Positions 48,988 through 59,984 of a stretch of 64,000 nucleotides of DNA are shown one piece after another. A program made the position numbers and the translations under genes. The DNA comes from Galbibacter marinus (GTDB lineage: Bacteria > Bacteroidota > Bacteroidia > Flavobacteriales > Flavobacteriaceae). The first letter of the stretch is position 1; each line of letters opens with the position of its first letter. Where the stretch lies: the NCBI RefSeq assembly GCF_000300875.1, contig NZ_AMSG01000005.1, forward strand, positions 1 through 64,000. Reading direction: 5' to 3'. The notes below the pieces were generated by a model. That model saw only the letters and a list, made by a program, of their open reading frames with translations. It did not search any database and was not told the DNA's origin.

Positions 48988-50172
48988 CTATAGTTTAAGT
49001 TTAATATGAATTTTTGATAATAAGGTTGCAAAACCTATCATAAGAAATGCCCACACCAGTGAGCCACCAACAGCTAGAATTGCTGATTCAGATTGCTTAT
49101 AAAAAAACACCTGCAACCCCAATCCCCAAACAGTATAGTATATAAAATCTGGTGCTAAATATGTGGTCAAAGAATTTTGTCCTGCTGGTAAAAATATCTT
49201 GGCCCATCCCATTATTTTAAAAACATCCACTATCATATATAACAAGCAGAATAAAAATACACTTATACTATTGCAGTACATCACCCAACTTGGGGTTCCA
49301 AGAAGTTTAGATACAATAAAATACTGGTGTAAAACAAGGCCTAATATAAGGAAAAACAGTCCTACACAAACCAGAACACCCATGAGTTTTGTCGTAGTTG
49401 TGCTGTACTTTTTTAACAACATTCCAACAATTAGTCCACTTAATACAATGGAAGGTATACTACCTGATAGTAGAACACCAATAAATGGCTCCATGGGACT
49501 GAGACCTTCAAGAAAACCAAGCTGAGAGAATATGTTTAAAAGCAAAAATAGCAACCAAACTAAACTTACCCCAACAAAGCTCCCACGAAGAGCTAAAAAA
49601 GTAGCTGCAGCCGCTAAATAACCCCATCCAATAAGACCCAATATCCCCCACCAACTTGTCTGAAGCCATTCTGGGTTCTCAGGCGTACCTGCGGTAAACA
49701 AGGCCACAAGAACAAATAAAGCTACTACGGCTAGAATTTTTAATAGTCTAAATATCTTAGTGTTTTTTGAAGGCTTTGGATAGCGGTTAAAAAGTAAAAA
49801 GATACAACTATAGACCAATAATGCCCATAATTCTGAGGAGATCGTTGTAAGCTCAGGATTTACACGGGAAATATTAACCATCAAAATCCCTATCAGAAGA
49901 AGGCTTAGTGTTCGCATAATGACATGACTCCACAGGCGAAGATTACTCTGTCCCTTATTTTTCCTAGCCTTCATGGCATAGGGTATGGATAACCCAACCA
50001 TAAACAAAAAACCAGGAAACACCCAGTCAGCAAGTCCCATTCCATCTTCCCACTCTTGTGTATGCACCAACCACTTAGGCACTCCAGGAATAAACAAATC
50101 ATTCACGAAAAGCATTAAAAACAGCGTAATGCCTCTCATGATGTCGATGGACATGATTCGGTTGGAATTCAT
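48988..50172 (-). CDS. DUF5009/NagX-like acyltransferase (heparan-alpha-glucosaminide N-acetyltransferase family)
   Basis: 394 aa polytopic; NRIMSIDIMRGITLFLMLFVND, LADWVFPGFLFMVGLSIP, AGQNSLTTYLAPD. Confidence 0.8.
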   Translation of the reverse strand: MNSNRIMSIDIMRGITLFLMLFVNDLFIPGVPKWLVHTQEWEDGMGLADWVFPGFLFMVGLSIPYAMKARKNKGQSNLRLWSHVIMRTLSLLLIGILMVNISRVNPELTTISSELWALLVYSCIFLLFNRYPKPSKNTKIFRLLKILAVVALFVLVALFTAGTPENPEWLQTSWWGILGLIGWGYLAAAATFLALRGSFVGVSLVWLLFLLLNIFSQLGFLEGLSPMEPFIGVLLSGSIPSIVLSGLIVGMLLKKYSTTTTKLMGVLVCVGLFFLILGLVLHQYFIVSKLLGTPSWVMYCNSISVFLFCLLYMIVDVFKIMGWAKIFLPAGQNSLTTYLAPDFIYYTVWGLGLQVFFYKQSESAILAVGGSLVWAFLMIGFATLLSKIHIKLKL

Positions 50173-50418
50173 AAGAAAAGTGAATTATCAAAAAACCAAA
50201 TAGTCTTCACCGTGAGTTCTAATTTGTGTGTCTCATCGTGCTGTATTTCCATTTTGTGATGGCCAAATTTTTTTTTATACAGCCTTGAAGTAGAGAAAAA
50301 TTCACTTAAGTAGTTTCGTATCATTTTATACTTTGATGGTTGGTTCGTTAGGTTCTAAAATACAAACAAAACGCAAGTATACAAAATATTGTTAGTCGCT
50401 AGTTACCAATACATTAAC

Positions 50419-52719
50419 TTAGAATGGGTAACCAAATGCAAAATTTAAGATTGGTTTACTTAGATCGAGATCATAATGATCTTGGTAAGGTTTATGAATA
50501 GGCGCCGCTAAATCAAACCGAATTACAAAACCTTGTACATCAACGCGCACACCTGCACCTACCCCTACTCCTAACTCTTTCATAAAACCTGAAGAGATTT
50601 CTCCACCAATAAGCGCTGGATTTTGCTTTAATAGCCATACATTTCCTGCATCAGCAAAAAGTGCTCCTTTTACAAATGACATAATAGGAAAACGGTATTC
50701 TAAATTGGCCTCTAGCCGTATATCTCCTGTTTGGTCAATATAAGAAGCGCTTCCTAATTCCTGATTATCGGCATTAGGCTGATAGGTTCCAGGCCCTAGT
50801 GCACGTATTCTAAAAGCTCGAACACTAAAAGGTCCACCAGAGTAGTACTGTTTAGAGTATGGCATACTAATAGAGTTTCCATAGGCATAGCCAATACCGC
50901 CAAATAATCGAGCTACTAGCGCCTGCTGATCATCAAATCGGTACTGGTATCTAAAATCAATATCAGTTCGGATGTACTGAGCGTATTCCATTCCCAAAAT
51001 ACTTTCGGTGCCGTTCTCATTAGCAGAACCGCTGATTAGACTTAAGGCATTCCCTGCAATCTCAAAATTAGCTGCAAAATATATAGGAGATCGCTTTTGA
51101 AGGTCATTCACCTCGTTATAAACAAAGCTATAGTTCAAACCAGCGATAAATTTCTGTTCAAAACTATTCCTTAAATACGGGTTTTCGGCCAACAATTCTT
51201 CGAAGGCCTCGGAGGTATTGGAAAGACTACTGTAATTAAAGCTAATGGGAATTAGTTCGTGATAAACATACTCATTCGCATTCCAGGTATACCCAAAACC
51301 AGCTAAAAGCGAAATGGAGCGATATAGGTCTTGTCGGTTCAAGTACTCGATTGCTGTAGAAATCTTTGTCTTTGGAACTTCATAATCAAATCCTAAGTCC
51401 AATTTAAGAGGAAATAATATTCGAGGAAATATCAAATCCGTTTTTAACCCTAATTGCAAACTTCGCGCACCTGAATTATCACCTTCACCTCCAATTTGCT
51501 GTTCAAAACCAAAGCGGGCAGTAGTGCTAAAAATCTCACCACCTTTAAACAAATTTCTATTAGTATAAGTTAAAGCAAGAGCAGGCCCCACAAAATTATT
51601 CGACTTAGAATTGGCTTGAAGCTCAGCTCTTAAGGCATGCTTATTTAAGGGAGATAAAAAAATAGAAGCATCCAATAAGGCTACGCTATCCCCCTCTATA
51701 GGTGGCTTGACTTGGTCATAACGAATGGAAGTATACTTATAAACTCCAATTTTAGATAGGCGGTTACTGGTAAATTTAGAGGTTATAGGATTATAATACT
51801 GTCCAGTTTCTAATAAAATAAAAGGAGCGAGGCGCTCTGGCTTAAAGAAATCGCCATGCTGAATATAAGTGATTCCTTTATATTGCACGCTATCTGCTAG
51901 CTGTGATTCTGTGTCAACTGAGTAATTGGCGTGTACCTTTATGGAATTAAGCTTATAGGGCACCTTAGAGGCCAAAGGTGTTTCTTCTTTAAGCTTGAGA
52001 TACAAGTCAAGCTTCTTTCCTTTATATTGATTTGTATCTGCTTCAAAGAGCAGAAAGTCATCATTGAAATTATAGAAGCCTTTGGACTTCATATAAGTGT
52101 CTATACGTTCCCGCTCGTTTTTAAACAAGTCAAGATCGAATCGGTCCCCAGTTGAAATCAGACTATTTGGTAGGGATTGTGCTATATGCTTAAAGACTAA
52201 GGTAGAATCTTGGAGCAAGGAGTAATTTGCAATACGATAAGGTTCATTGATTTGAACAGTGTAATCCACAGAAGCCGTATACTTTTTGATTTCGCTACCA
52301 CTGCCAACAAGATTCCTATAAAAACCTCTATTTTCCAGACGATTATTAATCAGCTCTTCGGTTTTTTGCCTATCGACATCCGACAAATAAACAGGCTCTT
52401 CTCCAATTTTTTTGTTGAAAAATTTATTGATAAAACCTGGATCTTCCCTCTGCGCCCTATAGTAAGACCTCAACCCTAAACGCATGCCTAAAAATTTAGA
52501 ATTTGGAACAGGTCTTAAAAGCTCCTCCAACTCATCTTTAATCGCTCGAGGTAATTCAATAGAGTCACTTTGGGAATTGACCTGAATTTCAGCACCAGTG
52601 TACAAGAGTTCATCCTCTGGGATATAACTTTTAACACTGCAGGAGAAAAGACATCCCGCAAACAGTAGCATTAAGAGTTGCTTATGGCTTTTTATTATGT
52701 TATCTATAACTTGCTTCAT
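50419..52719 (-). CDS. tamL: BamA/TamA family outer membrane protein, TamL-like lipoprotein
   Basis: 766 aa; lipobox LLFAGCLFSCS, POTRA-like region, C-terminal Omp85 barrel (SYIDQTGDIRLEANLEYRFPI, ending FAFGYPF). Confidence 0.88.
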   Translation of the reverse strand: MKQVIDNIIKSHKQLLMLLFAGCLFSCSVKSYIPEDELLYTGAEIQVNSQSDSIELPRAIKDELEELLRPVPNSKFLGMRLGLRSYYRAQREDPGFINKFFNKKIGEEPVYLSDVDRQKTEELINNRLENRGFYRNLVGSGSEIKKYTASVDYTVQINEPYRIANYSLLQDSTLVFKHIAQSLPNSLISTGDRFDLDLFKNERERIDTYMKSKGFYNFNDDFLLFEADTNQYKGKKLDLYLKLKEETPLASKVPYKLNSIKVHANYSVDTESQLADSVQYKGITYIQHGDFFKPERLAPFILLETGQYYNPITSKFTSNRLSKIGVYKYTSIRYDQVKPPIEGDSVALLDASIFLSPLNKHALRAELQANSKSNNFVGPALALTYTNRNLFKGGEIFSTTARFGFEQQIGGEGDNSGARSLQLGLKTDLIFPRILFPLKLDLGFDYEVPKTKISTAIEYLNRQDLYRSISLLAGFGYTWNANEYVYHELIPISFNYSSLSNTSEAFEELLAENPYLRNSFEQKFIAGLNYSFVYNEVNDLQKRSPIYFAANFEIAGNALSLISGSANENGTESILGMEYAQYIRTDIDFRYQYRFDDQQALVARLFGGIGYAYGNSISMPYSKQYYSGGPFSVRAFRIRALGPGTYQPNADNQELGSASYIDQTGDIRLEANLEYRFPIMSFVKGALFADAGNVWLLKQNPALIGGEISSGFMKELGVGVGAGVRVDVQGFVIRFDLAAPIHKPYQDHYDLDLSKPILNFAFGYPF

Positions 52720-55700
52720 CTTTGCTAATATCCGTTTTTTCCTGCTTCTTTGAGTCCTTCACCTTTGTGCTATCATTTGATTTTTCCTTTGCTTGGGTGG
52801 CTTGTTTTTCAAGTTCCTGTTTCATTTCACGCTCCCACAATTCCTTAAATTTATTGAATTCCTTACTGAAAATAAGTGAAATTCCAGTTACGATGAGTTC
52901 ACCATCCACCACACTTTCAAATTGATTTTTGCGATACCCTCTAAGACGATAACGCCCATCTTTTGTAATTAAGTATTCCAAAGCCACATTACCTATTACA
53001 GGTGCGTTTCTGCCTTGCTCACTACTGCCACCTTGAATATCCACCTCACTTCCAACCTGTATAACGAGTCGATTATCAAACAAGCTTTTAGAAGCATTGA
53101 TATCGAGCTCGGTCCTCTCTTGAGGGGTTGCAGACTGGTAATCCGTATAACTATCTAGCCCGAAATTTAAATCCACCCCCGTATCTCCCATTAATTTACT
53201 GGAAAAGGAATTTAATTGATCGGACAACACATTATTAACATTGTCCCTTGCAATAGAGGCAGGCCCTCCTGCGCTACCATCACTTCCTGAGCTTGGGAAG
53301 AATCTATTGAGAACAAGTAAAGAAAATACCTGTTTGTTTAATTCTTCCTCTTGGTTGTTGAGTTGCTGTATGTACCCATACACATTTCCACCCAAAGCAC
53401 CTTGACTTTCCTCAGGCATATCGAGCTGAAATGACAGTTCAGGAGATAATAGTTCTCCATCTATATTCAAATACACCATAAAGGGTAATTCCTGACGATA
53501 AGAACGCATGACATCCTCACTAACCCCAACGGTTTGTGTAGCCATAAGTGCAGATGCCGAAGTTTCTACGTTATATATAGCTTGGAGGTCTAATTGGGCC
53601 TCTAGTGGATCTCCACTCCACGTCAAACGGCTGCCAGAGGCAATATCAAATCTTCTTTTTACTATATTGTATAAACTTGCCTCATAATGTCCATCCTCTA
53701 CCTCGTATTGACCAGAGAGATTCATTCTGCCATTGGGATCCATTAAAAGGGAGAACTCCCCCATTCCAGTAACCTGCAAATTGTCTCCTGTGCGTTTATC
53801 CATGATAATTTTAATAGTTGAGTTTTTATCGACCTTTAAGGCTACATCCAGATCAAAACCTTCCATCAAACTAGCCCTCTCTGAGGCGGATTGGTCTTGC
53901 GTTAAAATGGTATTGGTATTGGATTTGTCTACAAAAACAACAATACCCTCTCTGCGGTTGATTTCCACTTCGGAATCTGGGACAACCATGGTAAAACTCG
54001 AACCCTGATCGATACTCAAATCCCCTCTTACAATTGGAATTTCCATATCCCCTGTGATACTTAAATTCGTACTTAAACTTACATCACCAAAGAAGAGTTC
54101 ATTTTCTTCCTTGGTAGCTTGTAGAATTTTAAAATGATCCGCCTTGATCACTAAATCGAAATTCGGTATAGTGATTTGCTCAGTTCCAATAGTACCATCA
54201 AGAGTAAATGCATTTCCTTGCTCATCAGTAATTGCGATAGCATCTAAATAAAATCCGTCATTTTCAAAACGCACACTTTCATCCTCTAACCTAAATTCAG
54301 TACTCAGGGTAGTTGGGACAAGTCCAAGTTGATGAAATTCAAATTCACCTTGATAGTTCGGATCGGAAACCATCCCTGAAATACGAGCCTTTCCAGTAAT
54401 ATAACCAGTTGCTTTTGAGATTGACTCCTGGGCAAGTATTTCCAAAGCTTCTACTTGGATTTGATTAAAATCAATTGTAAAGTCTAACTTACCATCATCT
54501 TTCATGGCCGTGTAATTCCCTCCCATATCCAAATCCAAATAACCATCCTTTAGAGAAAGATCAAGAGTATATCTATGGTCCTGATCTGCCAGGGCTTTTA
54601 CTGATAAGGTTCCTAGAGGAAGTTGAAGGGCTTCAAATTTTTCAATAGCTAAATCAGCCTGTAATCCTGGTTGAGTAAATACGTGCTCCACCTCTAATTG
54701 ACCATTTAACACCCCTTTTACAATAGATTCATTGGGATTCAGAAGGTTCATCACCGTGGCTAAATCAAAGTCCTCAAAACCCAATTGCAAAGCCACCGCT
54801 GCTTCTGGGGCTTCTTTGTTCTCAAGGGTGATTTGCTGGGAGGCATGGTTTAGTTTAAAATCACGAACACTCAGATAATCGGTCGAATAAATAATTTCAT
54901 TGGACAGTGGAATAAACCAAGGTTGCTTGTTTAAGGTTAGTCCAGAAGGATCAATCTTAAAATGAATACTGTCATTTTTAAAAGTAACTTCAGAACCTAC
55001 ATCCACCACAGGAGTTATGGAATCCATACTTTTAAATCGCAGCGATAGATTTCTCCCATGATAAACACCGGTTAGTTCTGTATCTCCCATATCCACTGGT
55101 CCTGCGCTTACACCTGACCAATTCAAATCGAGTTCCAATAACCTCTGAGTCCCTGTGATATCCAGATTGAAATTATGTATTTCATTATCCTGGTAATTTA
55201 AATGAGGGATATCCAGATAAGTAGAAAGTAATTGTTCACTCTGATTAAAATCCAACGCTAATGAAATGGTGTCCATGGCGTTTAAACCAGGAAGGAGTAC
55301 CCTATTTAAAATCGGCCCATTTTTAACTTGAAATTGCATATTTACAATGGCATCTATACCTGTCAAAGTAGAATCCACAATTATAGTGTCACTCTCAAAC
55401 CCTTTAATATAGGAACTAATAGCACTGGTGAGTTGTTGCGGATTTACATTTGAACGCAACTGGCCTTGGAGAATATTGTGATGTATATTAAAATTTGTTT
55501 GATCCTGAGAAACATCAGCATTGAGCTCCATCACCCCTATATCATAAGAATTATTATCGGCCACTACTACCCCATCATTTAAGTGACTCTCAAGGGTAAA
55601 ATTCTCCAAATCTCCTTGAAAATTAGCATTTAGATTAAAAGCCGTTCGCAGGTCTTTTTTAGTAAGTCCGAGCTCGTATAAATTAGCCCCTTTTAGATCT

Positions 55701-57778
55701 ACCTCTAAATCAATCACAGAATTTACAGAGTCTAATTGCATTTGTACAACGGTGTTAAGATCGAGGTTATCATCGGTAAATGCTAAATTAAGATCTCCTT
55801 CTCCTTGGGTGATTTGGCCGTTTAACTTTAATGGGGTAAGATCATACCCTGCATATACAAGGGAATCAAATTCGGAGGTAAGTGAGGCTGTTATGTTATT
55901 TAAAGAAGTCCCTGCTCCCATACTTTTGAGTGATACTGTAATTGGCTCAAGTTTTTGATCTTGTATGATACGTCCAAGATCTAATCGATGCGTTTGTAAA
56001 TCCACAGCATAGGAAACGGCATCGGAATACAAAAAATTCCCAGCCAAAGACAAATTACCTAGGGAGGAATCAAGGTTCAGATCCGCGGTCCCTTCTTCCA
56101 TTCCACCTGATAAACTTCCACTGAGTTTCAGACTCTCAGGCAAATCAAGTCCTAATTCTTCCTGTGGTAAAAATCTATAAATATCTGCATTTGTTGATTC
56201 AATTTCTAAATTAGGAATCTCCATATACATCCTTTCAGTCTCTAAAAGAGATGTAACCACTGCATCTAGGCTTACATGGCTATTTTGCCATTGTAGTAAG
56301 AAAGAGTCGACTTTTAGGTTATCCAAACTTCCTCTTGATACAAGCCTACCCTGTAATGGGGCCGAGCTTAACGCTTTTATATATGGGTTCTCTAAAAGTT
56401 CAGATTGAATATAGCTTAAATCCAATACATCCAGAGCAAAAGGTATATTTAGAGTAATAAAAGCGGATTCTGGCTTATTTATCAGGGCATCCATGGAGGC
56501 ATACTCAAGGGAGGCATCCCCATTGATGCTAGTTCTGCGGGTTAATAATTCAACATTCGTTAAACTGGCCACCCTATCATCCACCTCTAAATGGAAAGCG
56601 ATATTATTCAACCAAAAACGCTGCCCATCTTTAAAAGTGAACTCTTCGACATTTGCATTAAGCTCCTTAGGTCTATAGGATAATTGCTGAGCTGTAAAAT
56701 TTAAATCTTCTATTTGAAGATCCGATGCATTAAAATCATTATGCGGCTCTACCACCCCATTTTTAAAGTGAATTTTATTATTCACTAAGTAGATTCCTCC
56801 TACTTCTACCTGGTAATCTGGCCACTTAAACGGAGTATTGTTTACTTCCATTACAGTGTCCTTCTCAATTTTAGTTGTAGATAGGTCCGTGTAATTAATT
56901 TGGGTGTCTGCTAGTCCAAAAGAATTTATGGAGATCCTAGAATCTGAGAGATCGAAATCCGCATCCTTTAAAGAGGATGTCCCTAACTGCATTGCTATCG
57001 ATGTGTTTTGTAAGGGTACCTTATAATCCATTTGAAGGTTTTCTAGATCCAGGTTTTGTATTTTTAAAGTTGGTAAAGCTTCCTCTTGCTCATTGGTCGA
57101 AATTTCAGTGGTGTCCGATGGCAAGACCTTCGTTTGCATATAATGTAGTCTACTATTTTTAAATTCTAGACTTTTGACATCGAAATGCATTTTTTCTAAG
57201 TTAAACTCATCCATCTCTACCCCTAATACTCCCAACTTCAAATCTGCTATCATCCCTTGCTGTTCATCCTGATAATTGAGCCTAAAATCATGGAAATCCA
57301 AGTGGTCAAGTTGAAAAACCATAGTGGAGGTCGTATCTACGGTAGTGGTATCCTCACTTGCAAATGCCTCAAGAATATAATCAAAGTTAAAAGTACCCAG
57401 AGAATCCATATGTACATTGGCAATAAGTCCGTCCCAATCTAGGTCCTTAATATGGATCTTAGTTCCCCGAATTAAGGGCATCAGCGCTAGTGAAACTTGA
57501 AGGTCTTTTGAATAAATCAAACTATCCCCTTTTTGATCTTCTAAATACAAACCTTCAATAGAGAGGTTTCCTGAGAAGGTGAGATATAATTTATCAATTG
57601 AAACATGTGTTCCGATTTGCTCTTGCAGATAGTTTACAGCTTTAGAAACAATGATATCCTGCCCCCATTTACTTTGAATGAAAATGATAAGCATTGCAAA
57701 AATGAGAATAAGTACCACAATTACTCGCAGTAATACGTTAAGCCATTTGGGTCTAGTAAATTTTTTTTTATCTAACAT
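52700..57778 (-). CDS. tamB: Translocation/assembly module TamB domain protein
   Basis: 1692 aa; single N-terminal TM, AsmA/TamB repeats, C-terminal DUF490 region (NVALEYLITKDGRYRLRGYRKNQFE); overlaps tamL by 20 nt. Confidence 0.92.
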   Translation of the reverse strand: MLDKKKFTRPKWLNVLLRVIVVLILIFAMLIIFIQSKWGQDIIVSKAVNYLQEQIGTHVSIDKLYLTFSGNLSIEGLYLEDQKGDSLIYSKDLQVSLALMPLIRGTKIHIKDLDWDGLIANVHMDSLGTFNFDYILEAFASEDTTTVDTTSTMVFQLDHLDFHDFRLNYQDEQQGMIADLKLGVLGVEMDEFNLEKMHFDVKSLEFKNSRLHYMQTKVLPSDTTEISTNEQEEALPTLKIQNLDLENLQMDYKVPLQNTSIAMQLGTSSLKDADFDLSDSRISINSFGLADTQINYTDLSTTKIEKDTVMEVNNTPFKWPDYQVEVGGIYLVNNKIHFKNGVVEPHNDFNASDLQIEDLNFTAQQLSYRPKELNANVEEFTFKDGQRFWLNNIAFHLEVDDRVASLTNVELLTRRTSINGDASLEYASMDALINKPESAFITLNIPFALDVLDLSYIQSELLENPYIKALSSAPLQGRLVSRGSLDNLKVDSFLLQWQNSHVSLDAVVTSLLETERMYMEIPNLEIESTNADIYRFLPQEELGLDLPESLKLSGSLSGGMEEGTADLNLDSSLGNLSLAGNFLYSDAVSYAVDLQTHRLDLGRIIQDQKLEPITVSLKSMGAGTSLNNITASLTSEFDSLVYAGYDLTPLKLNGQITQGEGDLNLAFTDDNLDLNTVVQMQLDSVNSVIDLEVDLKGANLYELGLTKKDLRTAFNLNANFQGDLENFTLESHLNDGVVVADNNSYDIGVMELNADVSQDQTNFNIHHNILQGQLRSNVNPQQLTSAISSYIKGFESDTIIVDSTLTGIDAIVNMQFQVKNGPILNRVLLPGLNAMDTISLALDFNQSEQLLSTYLDIPHLNYQDNEIHNFNLDITGTQRLLELDLNWSGVSAGPVDMGDTELTGVYHGRNLSLRFKSMDSITPVVDVGSEVTFKNDSIHFKIDPSGLTLNKQPWFIPLSNEIIYSTDYLSVRDFKLNHASQQITLENKEAPEAAVALQLGFEDFDLATVMNLLNPNESIVKGVLNGQLEVEHVFTQPGLQADLAIEKFEALQLPLGTLSVKALADQDHRYTLDLSLKDGYLDLDMGGNYTAMKDDGKLDFTIDFNQIQVEALEILAQESISKATGYITGKARISGMVSDPNYQGEFEFHQLGLVPTTLSTEFRLEDESVRFENDGFYLDAIAITDEQGNAFTLDGTIGTEQITIPNFDLVIKADHFKILQATKEENELFFGDVSLSTNLSITGDMEIPIVRGDLSIDQGSSFTMVVPDSEVEINRREGIVVFVDKSNTNTILTQDQSASERASLMEGFDLDVALKVDKNSTIKIIMDKRTGDNLQVTGMGEFSLLMDPNGRMNLSGQYEVEDGHYEASLYNIVKRRFDIASGSRLTWSGDPLEAQLDLQAIYNVETSASALMATQTVGVSEDVMRSYRQELPFMVYLNIDGELLSPELSFQLDMPEESQGALGGNVYGYIQQLNNQEEELNKQVFSLLVLNRFFPSSGSDGSAGGPASIARDNVNNVLSDQLNSFSSKLMGDTGVDLNFGLDSYTDYQSATPQERTELDINASKSLFDNRLVIQVGSEVDIQGGSSEQGRNAPVIGNVALEYLITKDGRYRLRGYRKNQFESVVDGELIVTGISLIFSKEFNKFKELWEREMKQELEKQATQAKEKSNDSTKVKDSKKQEKTDISKDEASYR

Positions 57779-57818
57779 ACCACATTAAAACCTTAAAAGT
57801 GGTGGTTCAGGGTACTTA

Positions 57819-57847
57819 CAAATATACACAGGTAATTGCGGAAACAA
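57819..57847 (-). promoter_or_regulatory. Promoter for tamB-tamL
   Basis: Minus strand TTG-N18-TATATTTG, about 40 nt upstream of the tamB start. Confidence 0.6.
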
Positions 57848-58073
57848 AAGGCATGAGTTATTTTGAATTCAACAAAAAACTTATGTATCGTTTTGCCCGT
57901 TATAGGGGATTATAATTAAAACAAAAAATTATCCAGAAGATTAAGAGTGACACGACTTCATAATAACCTTAAAAACAACGAATTAGCACCCTTACAAGAC
58001 ATTATCTGAGTGAAAAATGGCAATTTTAACAAGTAATTAGAGGAAAAATGGCCAATATATCAAAGAGTCAACT

Positions 58074-58081
58074 TATATTTG
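58074..58081 (+). promoter_or_regulatory. Candidate -7 box (TATATTTG) for M28 peptidase
   Basis: Exact consensus; overlaps the TTG that the ORF track took as start; no good -33. Confidence 0.45.
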
Positions 58082-58111
58082 GAAAATAACACGCTAAATA
58101 ACAATCTAAAG

Positions 58112-59689
58112 ATGAATAAAATTTTATTCGCAGGGCTATTTATAGCCATGTCATGTAATAGTGCGCAGCACACTGACAGTAATACAAGCAAAAGTGAAGT
58201 CCAGGATCAGGGAGTAACTAAAGAACAAAGGATTTCTTACGCAGAAACCATCACTCAAGAGGATTTGAAAAAACACCTCTATATCTACGCTTCAGATGAG
58301 TTTGAAGGAAGAAATACAGGAGAACCTGGACAAAAGAAAGCGGTTGAGTATATTAAAAATCACTACCAAGACATCAATGTACCAGGAGCACAAGGAACAG
58401 ATGAATATTTCCAAAAAGTTCCATTAGAAATCAATGGCATCCCTAGTGGATCTATCGCTGTAGGAGGAAATGACTACACCTTAGGAGAAGGTATAATTAC
58501 CTTCTCAACTGTACCAAACCAATCGTATGATATTGTATACGCTGGGTACGGTATCGAGACTGACGGGTATTCAGATTACTCTAATATTGATGTAAAAGGA
58601 AAATATATCCTTATCAAATTAGGGGAACCAAAAGATGAAAATGGCAACTATACGCTAACTGGAAGTGATCAGCCAGGTGTTTGGTCTAATTGGAGAGAAA
58701 CCCTAAGCAAACGAGTAGATATTGCTACAGCTAAAGGAGCAGAAGGAATTATCTATTATGATGATGTGTATTACAGTCGTTCAAAAAACAGATACGATCA
58801 CTTTATCCAGGCTGACGGTGGTGGAAACATGGTACTTAAAAGCGACGAAGAAAAAATCGCTTATATTTTCGTAAATAAAGATGTAGCTACTAAGATTTAT
58901 CCTGAGATCGACAGTAACCATACAGCAAAAGACCTTCAAGAGCAAATAACCTTGAACATTAAAAGTGTTACTACAGATGTAGATTCTGAAAATGTAGTTG
59001 CTATAATCAAAGGAAAAAGCAAACCAGAAGAATATGTTTATATTTCTTCTCACCTTGATCACGTTGGTGTTGATCCAAGCGGAGATGTATTCAATGGAGC
59101 AGATGATGACGGAAGTGGAACTGTTGCAATGCTAGAAATCGCTGAAGCATTTAAAAAAGCAGTAGCAGATGGCAACGGTCCAGAAAGATCCATTGTTTTC
59201 TTACATGTTACAGCAGAGGAAAAAGGACTTTATGGATCACAGTACTACACTGACAATCCTATTTTCCCATTGGCAAATACAGTAGCCGATCTTAACATCG
59301 ATATGATTGGTAGAATAGATCCTAAAAGAGATGGTGATAGAAATTATATCTACCTTATCGGATCGGATAAACTAAGTACGGATCTTCATGAATTATCAGA
59401 AGAGGTAAATGATGAGTTCATGCAAATCGAATTGGATTATACTTATAATGACGAAAATGATCCAAATCGTTTTTACTATAGAAGTGACCACTACAATTTT
59501 GCAAAACACAATATTCCAATTATATTCTACTTTAACGGAACTCACGAGGACTATCACAAAGTAACGGACACTCCAGATAAGATCAATTACGATCTATTGG
59601 AGAATAGAACAAGACTGGTATTCCATACCGCTTGGGAAGTTGCCAATAGACCGGAGCGTCTTGTGGTAGATAAAGCTCCTAAAGAATAA
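58112..59689 (+). CDS. M28 family metallopeptidase with PA-like insert, lipoprotein
   Basis: MNKILFAGLFIAMSCNSAQ lipobox; SSHLDHVGV, NGADDDGSGTVAMLEI, HVTAEEKGLYGSQ; start revised from 58079. Confidence 0.9.
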   Translation: MNKILFAGLFIAMSCNSAQHTDSNTSKSEVQDQGVTKEQRISYAETITQEDLKKHLYIYASDEFEGRNTGEPGQKKAVEYIKNHYQDINVPGAQGTDEYFQKVPLEINGIPSGSIAVGGNDYTLGEGIITFSTVPNQSYDIVYAGYGIETDGYSDYSNIDVKGKYILIKLGEPKDENGNYTLTGSDQPGVWSNWRETLSKRVDIATAKGAEGIIYYDDVYYSRSKNRYDHFIQADGGGNMVLKSDEEKIAYIFVNKDVATKIYPEIDSNHTAKDLQEQITLNIKSVTTDVDSENVVAIIKGKSKPEEYVYISSHLDHVGVDPSGDVFNGADDDGSGTVAMLEIAEAFKKAVADGNGPERSIVFLHVTAEEKGLYGSQYYTDNPIFPLANTVADLNIDMIGRIDPKRDGDRNYIYLIGSDKLSTDLHELSEEVNDEFMQIELDYTYNDENDPNRFYYRSDHYNFAKHNIPIIFYFNGTHEDYHKVTDTPDKINYDLLENRTRLVFHTAWEVANRPERLVVDKAPKE

Positions 59690-59722
59690 GGGCAACCAAA
59701 AGAAGTAAGATACCATATTGAT

Positions 59723-59761
59723 AAAGTGTTTTTTCTGATTTTAGAAGAAACACTTTTTTTA
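59723..59761 (+). terminator. Intrinsic terminator downstream of M28 peptidase
   Basis: AAAGTGTTTtTTCT-gatttt-AGAAgAAACACTTT + T-run. Confidence 0.8.
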
Positions 59762-59942
59762 TGCCTACTTACCAAGAAACCTGGGTTATTTTCCAAAGAT
59801 TGTGACAGTAAGAGAAAACGATAAATTAAAGATGCTCAGAAAATTGATGTAAATGACGTATCTGATCTAATGAAACATGATTACTTAAGAAGCATGTAGA
59901 AATGGATAGTCCCTTTTTGTCTTTTAAAGGAAAATCATAAAA

Positions 59943-59972
59943 TAAAAAAAGCTCCTTAAAAAAAGGAGCCTC
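59943..59972 (-). terminator. Intrinsic terminator of tRNA-His
   Basis: Minus strand GGCTCC-ttttttttaa-GGAGC followed by TTTTTTT. Confidence 0.8.
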
Positions 59973-59984
59973 TTTATGCATTTG

